A stretch of 64,000 nt of DNA from Euphorbia lathyris (taxonomy: Eukaryota > Streptophyta > Magnoliopsida > Malpighiales > Euphorbiaceae), in the NCBI RefSeq assembly GCF_963576675.1, contig NC_088914.1, forward strand, positions 12,937,001 to 13,001,000, in the 5' to 3' direction. Below, one piece after another: positions 56,423 through 64,000 of the stretch. The translations under genes and the position numbers were made by a program. The first letter of the stretch is position 1; each line of letters begins with the position of its first letter. The notes below the pieces were generated by a model. It made no database searches. It was not told where the DNA came from and saw only the letters and a program-made list of their open reading frames with translations.

Positions 56423-57765
56423 TGTTGAAACACCTTTCCACATAATTTTGATTTGACAAAATTGTTTAAGTATAATTAAAAACATATTCTAAACACACTA
56501 AGTTTAAATGCTTTGATTTATTCTACTAATGTGTTTGTTCAATGTTGAGTTAAATTGTTTATAAGACACAAAGATTAAAAGGGCCAAAGCCCAATATGGA
56601 AGTCAAAGCCCAAGTCAAACAGTTTAAGGCAACTCGGCCCGCGTATGTCAAAACGCTATCGTTATGTACAAAATGCAACTCAGCGGAAGAAGGATCTAGA
56701 AGACCTTCGTGGAACAACTTCGGGACGAAGCTACTAAGTTGATTCGACAAAGAGTACAAGACAGCAGCTGGCTAAGCACAACTTCCAGACAAAGTGTTTC
56801 CACTTTGGGTAAAGTTCAGAAGACAAAGAATGCTGTCTAGTCGACCTTACCAAAAATGGAGAGACATTCTGCCGAGCTGACCAAAAGCTAACCGAGGACA
56901 GAAGATACTCAAATCTGATTGGCCGAGAGCTCTGAGCAAGTCAGGATGACAACGACAGGAAGCCGTTTCCCTCCAACGGTTATTTCGAAATTCGAAATGT
57001 CCGATGCCTCATATGTCTCTATAAATAGAGCCCTTCAGTTGCTTCATTCAACACAGAACTTGATCAAGCCATTACGCTGACCAAATCTCTACGCAAAGTT
57101 CTGCTAGAAAAAGCAAAGCAATCTTACACTACATTTCATATCTTTTGTGTAAAAGTCTAGAGTGATTATTCAATCATCTAAGGTGTCTTAGCAATCATTG
57201 TTTAGGACAAACACTTATCATTTCTAGAGATTAGGAAGGAGAGGCTGAGTACTCGGTTATAGTACTCAGCAAGAGATTAGGATTGAGTAGAGGTATAGAG
57301 GAAGGTACTCTTATTATACTCAGTTGCTAAGATTGTAAAAGGTTTGATGCTCTACCGTTAAAGAGCTCAGTAGAGAATTCGAAATCTCAGAACGTGTTCC
57401 GGGGACAGGACGTAGGCTTGGAGGCCGAACCTGGATAAATCTGCTGAGTAACACATTTCTAACCTTAAACTCCTTTATATATTTATTGCTTGCTTAAACA
57501 AAAACTGACCAAGTAAAGAGGTCAAGCTGAGTTGTGCGCATTGAATATCTGAGCTCAGGAATAGACTCTAAGTGCTATCTCCTGACTCAAGTAAAGAAAC
57601 TGACCTAGTCACTAGTTGACTAAGCTAGTATCTTGCTATTCACTCAGCGCCGCTGTTAAAACCTTTTTCTCATGAAAAAGAAGTCTGCCCTAACTTAAAA
57701 TTTTTAAACAGTTCCTAACCCCCCCCCCCTTGGAACTATACTTGTAACGTTATAAGGGACCAACA
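56423..57765 (+). repeat. SIRE-type 3' LTR (1343 bp)
   Basis: It matches 13784-15122 throughout. The TATAAATA box is at 57020-57027. The target duplication TTGAT follows at 57766-57770. Confidence 0.93.
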
Positions 57766-58799
57766 TTGATTTGGTTCAAAATCTGCCTTAAATCAACCGG
57801 ATCATCTTCTAGTGGTGCTTGAGCTTGGGGTTGTGTTTGTGGTGCATCTGCCGCCTCTTCCTCCTCTCCGCCTTCTTCGGTACCTACAAATTGGGAACTT
57901 GAAGCTCCTCCTCCAATATTACCACGAAGATGGGCAATACGGGACTCATAAGAAACAAAAACCGGAGGAACCGAAGAAACCAATAAGTGAGCTCGTTCAA
58001 GAGCCAAAATATTCAAAAGCGGAACATATCCATGGTAGGAAGACATGTTATAATCGGCTAATTCTCCACGGGCACCTAAAACTATAGCGGTAATAAAATT
58101 ACCTAGAGGGACTTGAATAGTGTGAGCCCTCGAAGCACGATACAAATTATCAAATAGCATACCAATGCTATCAACCCGCAAACCTTTCAACAAGCAATCA
58201 ATAACAAACAAATCCCGAACTTGAATCTTCGAGCTCTCAACACGACCAAACAACGAAAAACTCAAGAATTTGTGAAAGAAAAACAAACAATTGTGCTTAA
58301 TCATCTTGCTTGAAGTGCTTTTCGAATTAAAATAGTATTGACCCGAAAGGGTATTCCAAATTGTGTCATTATCAAAATCCTTTGGCTTGTCAAAGCAATC
58401 ACTTGTAGGGAAACCAAACATATTTCCCATGGCTTCATAATCTATGGTGTAAGTCACACCATTATTTCTAAAAGAGATAGAAGTTTTCTTCTTATTGATT
58501 TTCAAAGTGACCAAAAACTCCACAATGTATTCCGTAATGCTAGGAAATCTCATTGCAATAAAAGTTTGCCAACCTAAAGTAGCAAGGAAAGCATTAATCC
58601 GAGTAGAGAAGTTTAATTCCCTTACCGAATCAAAGTCAAGGAAGTGCATGTCCACAAACTCCCTCTTAGAATTGGAAAAATGTGTGAAGCGTTCCACCTC
58701 TTCTTCGGAAGCAATGTCAAAATAAGCCCCACAACGAAGACGAAGACGATTCACCTCCGTAATCTTAGTGCGATTGGCGGAAACCTTTGTCCTAGGCAT
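57766..58799 (-). pseudogene. ATHILA-ORF1-like gene 2, N-terminal part
   Basis: The likely start is ATG at 58799-58797 (MPRTKVSANRTK), chosen because gene 1 begins similarly with M..KTKT. Longer in-frame starts up to 58856 have no family support. The region LGWQTFIAMRFPSITEYIVEFL and the fGFPTSDC block match the ATHILA ORF-1 pattern seen in gene 1. The C-terminal residues are acidic and Gln/Pro-rich. The gene is cut by the SIRE insertion after VDLRQILNQI and continues at 13778. Apart from the insertion it has no stop. Its role is unknown; it lies where Athila elements carry env-like ORFs. Confidence 0.8.
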
Positions 58800-59896
58800 G
58801 ATGGTTGGTGTTAGGGTTTGGAAATAGAGAAAAAGAGATGAAGAGAGAATAACCAAAGGTTGAAGATGAGTTGGGAATGGAAGGGGTGAATTGAATGAAA
58901 GAGAAGGTAGATGAAGGGGGTAATTGATTGTGAATAGGGATGAATAAATTGGGAAGAGTAAAAGTAGAGTATTGGGAAGAGTTTAGAGTATTGGATTGGT
59001 TATAATGTGAGGTGATGTGATGTTTGTGTAAGGAATAGGTATTTATAAGGTTGAATAGAGTGAAGTATAGGTAGATTATGAATAGGAATAGGTCAAATTT
59101 AGTTCAAAAATTCGGATTTCCCATGCCTACAGCACGCGTGTCGCGACCGAGAATCCGGATTCTCGGTCGCGACACGGCAATTTCAGAGAAGATTTCTCTC
59201 TAAAATTGGCTCGTTTTCGCTGATCTTACCGAGAATAATGAATTCTCGGCCGAGAATCGGCCCCTAGTGGCTTAAAATCGCTCGTTTTAAGTCCATTCGG
59301 CCAATTTTCTGAGCAATTATGACCTGAAACTAATTAAAATTGTACCTGTACTTAAAAACATAAATGAAAAAACATTAATTATAAGGAAAACCAAAGGTTT
59401 ATCCTTATTAAATGGAAAATAATGAGATATAAATGCCTTAATGAGTTTTAATGAATCATTAATGTACATTAAAAACATATAAGTTAAATGAATCATCTTA
59501 AATGTAATTAATTGTAAGTTTATGTATGTAGTAAGTCATCGTTTATAACCTGAAACTAATAAGTTTGATATAAAGACAGAAATTAATCAAAATCAATTTA
59601 ACTCATATAAGTGATAATCATTATATAAGTTCATTAAAGTCATTATCATGTTCATATTGTATTAATGAGTAGAATTTATTAACATGAAATGGATTTAATA
59701 AAGATTTGATGGATTATCATATAGGAATTGGAATTAATAAAAAAAACAGAATCAAACTTAAGAAATGAACTAACAATGAATCGAAATTTTTATTGAACAA
59801 CATATATGTACATAATGAAAATAAAACAAAAATACAAAGAAAATTTAAATATACACAAAACATAAACATATTTACAAACTTAAAAACAAACTTAAA
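58800..59896 (-). other. Athila inter-ORF spacer with long palindrome
   Basis: It contains a perfect 40-bp palindrome at 59137-59176 centred on CCGG, flanked by CGTGTCGCGACCGAG and its complement. A second palindrome, ATTCTCGGCCGAGAAT, is at about 59243-59258. Otherwise it is AT-rich with no ORF. Confidence 0.8.
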
Positions 59897-60844
59897 CTAC
59901 TCTAAATACTCATCCCTATGAATTGGGATTCGCATAGCCCTATAACATTCGAGTTTCAACTGCACGAAAGTTTGACGTTCAGGTGCAGAGAGAAAACGCG
60001 GGCCTGTCCTAAAGATACGTCTCACGAGGCCTTCACTTTCCAAGAACTCATAGTCCAATGTTGGAAAGGATTCAGCATCGCTCCAAGGAACAGAAATTGT
60101 CCCCTTGGCCTCGAGAATTATCCCACATATGATATTGCTGAAACCAATCTTCTTATCCTTGGATCGAGAAGCGGCAACAAGACCTTCCATCAAAATTTTA
60201 TAGGTATCAACTGTATTGCCTTGGAAAATATCTCCAAGGACATACAAATCCGTTTCTTTGACAACACTACTAAATGTGCGGCCGAACAAACTGTGACACA
60301 AGAATTTGTGTAAATATAACATCGAATTGGAGTTGATGGATTGGTTGTAGGCGAGACGAGGATTGAAACGCCAAAATCCTATTAGCATCCTCCAAATGTC
60401 ACGGGATGTCATATCTCTGCCAGGATGATGTATGGTTGTATCCCTCGGGGGAAAACCAAACCAGGCATGTAATTCAGGGTATCCAAACGTAAAGGTTTCG
60501 CCATCTCTACGAAAACTGAGACGCACCCATCGCTTGTTCACGAAGCGTACTATACAGAAAAATTCGAGAATCCAGTCTCCAATAATAGGAAACCTCATAT
60601 AGGGAAACTTGGTCCACCCTAATCTCTCTAGATAGCGATTCATATCGTCGCTAATCCCGAGTTCATCATTTAAGAACTCGTCCATATACAGCATGCCAAC
60701 AAAGAATTTGTAGCGAAGTCTGTAGTAGCGTCTGCCTTCATCATGATTGTATATAGGAAATGGCGCACCATAGCGTTCTGATAAGTCAGGACGCTTGTTG
60801 CGTGAAGCAGCAATTTACTTTGAAGTTTTGGTTTTGGTAGTCAT
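59897..60844 (-). pseudogene. ATHILA-ORF1-like gene 1
   Basis: ATG at 60844-60842 gives MTTKTKTSK, then TAA at 60817-60815 interrupts the frame. It is open from there to TAG near 59897. LGWTKFPYMRFPIIGDWILEFF, LSFRRDGETFTFGYPEL and FGFPPRD match the ATHILA ORF-1 family (PF03078). Compared with gene 2, the same segments appear in the same order (RFP, EF, FR..G..., FGFP), so the two are likely duplicates. If the TAA is a lesion it is the only one. Function unknown. Confidence 0.78.
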
Positions 60845-61391
60845 GGTTTTGAGGGAAAAAGCTTCTGTAACTTTTGTTTTAATGGTGTTTTAAGAATATC
60901 AGATATGTGTCTGACAGAGATGAATAGAAAAGTAACAGAAATCTGAACCTCTTGATTTATTTATAGGAATCATAGGACGAAAGAAAGTGTCTTTTTGATG
61001 CGAAAAAGCATAAAATTAGACCTCTTGGAGTTGAAGAAACTCAATTTTTCGGAAATCAGGCGTCGAAACCCTATATTTCTGATTCTCGGCCGAGAATATA
61101 AATTCTCGGTAAGATCAGAAAATCTCTTACCTTCTTGGACAATTCTGAAAATGCAAATTCTCAACTGAGAATCCTGGATTTTCGATCGAGAATTGCTAAT
61201 TTCTTCTGATTCGAACTGTTAACCTAAAATCTAATTAAAAACATGACTTATATATATTTCTATGCATTTATAACTTAATATAAATTCATCTAAAAAACGA
61301 AAAATCAAAAAAATGTGTAAAAATAAAACAAAATAAAAGCTAAACTATGAATTTAAACAAAAACAAAATAAAAGAAGTACATAAAAATGGA
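60845..61391 (-). other. Athila pol-ORF1 spacer with palindromes
   Basis: ATTCTCGGCCGAGAAT lies at about 61082-61097 and a weaker copy (TTCTCAACTGAGAA, then TTTTCGATCGAGAA) near 61158-61193. No ORF is supported. Confidence 0.7.
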
Positions 61392-62435
61392 TTAATCTTC
61401 ACGAAATTTTGTTACGAACTGAATTTCCTTAATTGGAGCATTTTCATAATAGATTTTGCATCTATTACCGTTAACCTTAAAGCAAACTCTGTTAGGTCCT
61501 TCAAGTTCTAAAGATCCATAGTCGAATGTTTTAATGACTAAATATGGTCCTGTCCATCTAAACTTAAGTTTACCTGGAAACAATCGTAGTCGTGAATTAA
61601 ACAACAGTACCTTATCTCCAACGCTAAAGCTTTTGACTTTAATCTTGGCATCATGCCATTTTTTCACTTTCTCTTTATACATTTTTGTATTTTCGTAAGA
61701 TAAATGTCGTAATTCATCCAACTCATTTAAGTCGGGTAGACGTTTCTTACCTGCTTGTTGTAAATCATAGTTAAGTGCTTTAATAGCCCAATAGGCTTTA
61801 TGCTCTAATTCTACTGGTAAATGACATGCCTTCCCATACACTAATAGGTATGGTGTCATTCCTATTGGTGTTTTGAATGCAGTACGGTATGCCTATAACG
61901 CATTGTTAAGTTTACAAGACCAGTCTCTCCTTGAAGACGAAACTGTTTTCTCTAGAATCCATTTGAGTTCTCTATTTGATATCTCCGCTTGACCATTCGA
62001 TTGAGGATGGTATGGCGTGGATACGCGGTGGTGTACTCTATACTTTCTCATAAGCGTTTCAAAAGTACGGTTTATGAAATGGGTACCTCCATCACTTATC
62101 ATGACTCTAGGGCATCCAAATCTACAAAATATATCTTCAAGAAACTTAACGACAACCTTGGCATCATTCGTCGGGGTTGCAATCGCTTCAACCCACTTTG
62201 AAACATAATCTACGGCTGCTAAAATATAAGTTTTACCAAAAGAATGGGGAAAAAGACCCATGAAATCGATCCCCCACATGTCGAAGACTTCAACTTCCAA
62301 CATGTTTGTGAGAGGCATCTCATCTTTCCTTTCTAAATTCCTGGTTCTTTGACATTTGTCACAACGAATAATAAATGAACGAATATCCTTAAACAATGTA
62401 GGCCAAAAGAATCCACATTCTAATATCCTAGCCAC
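61392..62435 (-). pseudogene. Athila integrase and C-terminal pol, after the hAT insertion
   Basis: Minus-strand reading: RCDKCQR completes the zinc finger, then [16 protein letters not shown] and [10 protein letters not shown] form the DDE core. TAG at 61895-61893 interrupts at the place of Trp in NAL.AYRT. Then the Athila-type tail [16 protein letters not shown] and [15 protein letters not shown] ends in TAA near 61392. It would insert element DNA into the genome in an active copy. Confidence 0.88.
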
Positions 62436-62443
62436 TGTTTTAC

Positions 62444-63056
62444 TAGAGGTGGCAAAATGACACACGACCCGATTACACGACACGAACACGACACGGATTT
62501 TTAGTGTTAGTGTTGAGCTTAATAGGTAATGGGTCATTTTTGGGTTGACACGAAACTGACACGCTAATTTTTGGGTTGGGTTAGTGTTGATATGTGAACC
62601 CGAAAATGACACGAAATGACACGGATATTGAAAATTATTGTTATATTCTCTCATGTTTTTTTATGTCACTTTATTAATAAAGATAATAAAATTATAATTA
62701 TTAATTGCAAATATTAATTTGAATTTCCTAAATTGTTATAAACACATTACATGACCCTCTAATATGATATTATCGAACTTTTCGATAATTATTGTTTACA
62801 TACTAATCTAAAAATGATATAAAATGTTTAAAAACAGTATCATATCTTCTTATATTTTTAAGAGTTATTATTAATATATATGCATAAAAAAATTACATGT
62901 AACCCGAAAACACGACACGAAATCGACACTAAACCGAACAGGTTAACACGACTTTGACACGAAAGTTTTTGGGTTGGGTTTGGGTTTACTCTTTTTGACA
63001 CGAACCCGAAATGACACGACACGAACACGACTCGAACACGATAATTGCCAGGTCTA
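62444..63056. mobile_element. non-autonomous hAT-like element, 613 bp, in Athila pol
   Basis: It is flanked by a perfect 8-bp duplication TGTTTTAC (62436-62443 and 63057-63064). The terminal inverted repeats are TAGAGGTGGCAA and TTGCCAGGTCTA, 10 of 12 matching when inverted. Subterminal regions are rich in GACACGA, CGAACACGA and ACCCGA motifs in both orientations. There is no transposase. Removing it and one duplication joins VSKT to VARILECG in frame across the integrase zinc finger. Confidence 0.93.
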
Positions 63057-63064
63057 TGTTTTAC

Positions 63065-64000
63065 TAACGTCGTTATGTCCTCCATAAGAGCTAGAATGAC
63101 ATTCTGACATTATAGACCCGTATTCATTTTCGCTATTGCATCTCCTAATCATACCATCACCACAAGTTTTGAACAAGAAAGGATCTTCCCAAAAATACCG
63201 TTTAACGTCGGAAAAGAATTTTTTCTTTTGATGGAAATTTAATCCTTCTGGAACAATGTTAGTTGCGAGATAATTTGCTATATCCGCATAGCATGGTGAC
63301 ATGACACTTTTTATCTGATAGAGATATTCATCGGGGAAATCATCTCGTATACCGATAGTCTCACCTATAGAACCGTTTTCATCTTTGAGTCTTGATAAAT
63401 GATCGGCGACAAGGTTTTCTACTCCCTTTTTGTCTTTAATCTCTATATCAAATTCTTGTAACAACAAAACCCATCTAATCAGACGCGGTTTTGCATCTTT
63501 TTTAGCAAATAGATACCGTAAAGCTGCGTGATCGGTATATATAATAACTTTAGATCCTAGCAGGTATGACCTAAACTTATCACATGCAAAAACTACCGCT
63601 AGCATTTCTTTTTCGGTTATGGTATAATTTAATTGTTCACCGGACAATGTGTGACTGGCATAATAAATAACATGAAGTTTCTTATCCTTCCTTTGACCTA
63701 AAACACAGCCTACGACTAAGTCACTTGCATCAAACATGATTTCAAAAGGTAGATCCCAATCGGGTTTAGCAATTATGGGTGCACTGACTAAAGCTGCTTT
63801 CAATGTTTCAAAAGCTTTAACACAATCTTCATTAAAATCAAAGGCTGAATCTTTCATGAGCAAATTAGTAAGTGGTTTGGAAATCACAGAAAAGTTTTTT
63901 ATAAATCGTCTGTAAAAACCTGCATGTCCTAAAAATGACCGTACTCCCTTAACAGTAGTTGGAGGGGGTAATTTTTCTATCACTGAAGTTTTTGCTCTAT
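63065..64000 (-). pseudogene. Athila pol: end of RT, RNase H and start of integrase (runs off the window)
   Basis: The frame is open on the minus strand from the window edge to the hAT insertion. Seen are VIEKLPPPTTVKGVRSFLGH (the connection after RT), RNase H (FEIMFDASD, YTITEKEMLAVVFA, IYTDHAALRYL, VADHLSRL) and the first half of the integrase zinc finger (SECHSSSYGGHND). No lesion is visible here. Protease, gag and the YVDD motif lie outside. Confidence 0.9.

Larger units (their letters stand above)
13784..57765 (+). mobile_element. SIRE-type (Sirevirus) Ty1/copia element, second level of the nest
   Basis: LTRs at 13784-15122 and 56423-57765 start TGTTGAAACACC and end GACCAACA. The target duplication is TTGAT (13779-13783 and 57766-57770). 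It contains gag, a copia-order pol and a third ORF after pol. The lineage call rests on the long gag with several CCHC knuckles, the LTR size of about 1.34 kb, the ORF downstream of pol and the repeated GGGGGAG tracts before the 3' LTR. Without the nested Tat elements it is about 11.5 kb. By eye the LTRs differ at roughly 25 positions, about 2 percent. Pol and ORF3 carry frameshifts and stops. Confidence 0.92.
10704..64000 (-). mobile_element. Athila-lineage Ty3/gypsy element (outermost level of the nest)
   Basis: On the minus strand the order is pol (cut by the window end), ATHILA-ORF1-like gene 1, ATHILA-ORF1-like gene 2, polypurine tract and 3' LTR. The integrase tail has the [18 protein letters not shown] block and [15 protein letters not shown], which are characteristic of Athila-type plant Ty3/gypsy elements. 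Three elements are nested in gene 2 (13784-57765) and a hAT-like element in the integrase region (62444-63056). Its 5' LTR, gag, protease and most of reverse transcriptase lie beyond the window, so its own target duplication cannot be checked. The five bases left of the 3' LTR are TAAGG. Confidence 0.88.

Overview
This window looks like a flowering-plant nuclear chromosome, probably a eudicot with a large, repeat-rich genome. The evidence is AT-rich intergenic DNA, GT-AG introns of about 70-80 bp, a recognisable plant glyoxalase-I-like gene remnant, and LTR retrotransposons of the plant lineages Athila, Tat/Ogre and Sirevirus (SIRE). No intact host gene is visible. Nearly all of the sequence from about 5.1 kb onward is retrotransposon.

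Left part (1-10.7 kb). A three-exon glyoxalase-I-family pseudogene lies on the minus strand (1801-2464). It is followed by a non-autonomous hAT-like element (3047-3570, 8-bp target duplication), a decayed Copia gag fragment (about 3930-4700) and a diverged 125-bp tandem duplication. Then comes a complete Ty1/copia element (5138-10577, duplication CGAAC), whose reverse transcriptase is interrupted by a 567-bp TRIM element (8334-8900).

Right part (10.7 kb to the window end). This is one four-level nest. Level 1 is an Athila-lineage Ty3/gypsy element on the minus strand, from its 3' LTR at 10704-12178 to beyond 64000. Level 2 is a plus-strand SIRE-type copia element (13784-57765, duplication TTGAT) that split the second Athila accessory ORF. 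Level 3 is a minus-strand Tat/Ogre element, here called Tat A (22127-54611, duplication CCGAC), that split the third ORF of the SIRE element. Level 4 is a plus-strand Tat/Ogre element, Tat B (27102-42478, duplication CTAGG), that split the antisense plant-mobile-domain-like gene of Tat A. Every junction is supported by a matching target duplication and, where the host is coding, by the reading frame resuming on the other side. A second hAT-like element (62444-63056, duplication TGTTTTAC) sits in the Athila integrase region.

How the parts work together. The LTR elements carry the usual primer-binding sites, polypurine tracts, gag, protease, reverse transcriptase, RNase H and integrase. All of them carry nonsense codons or frameshifts, so none looks autonomous as read. 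The two Tat copies lie head to head and form an inverted repeat with arms of roughly 9-12 kb. They share gag-pol but carry different spliced antisense genes downstream of pol. The most unusual signals are non-coding: three consecutive hairpins with GNRA-like loops just after the Tat pol stop, a set of LTR hairpins with a constant loop and changing stems, a GC-rich palindrome array just upstream of the Tat TATA box, and recurring long palindromes in the Athila LTR and spacers. The Tat gag also contains what look like four tandem gag modules. All homology statements come from motif recognition and by-eye alignment, not from a search.
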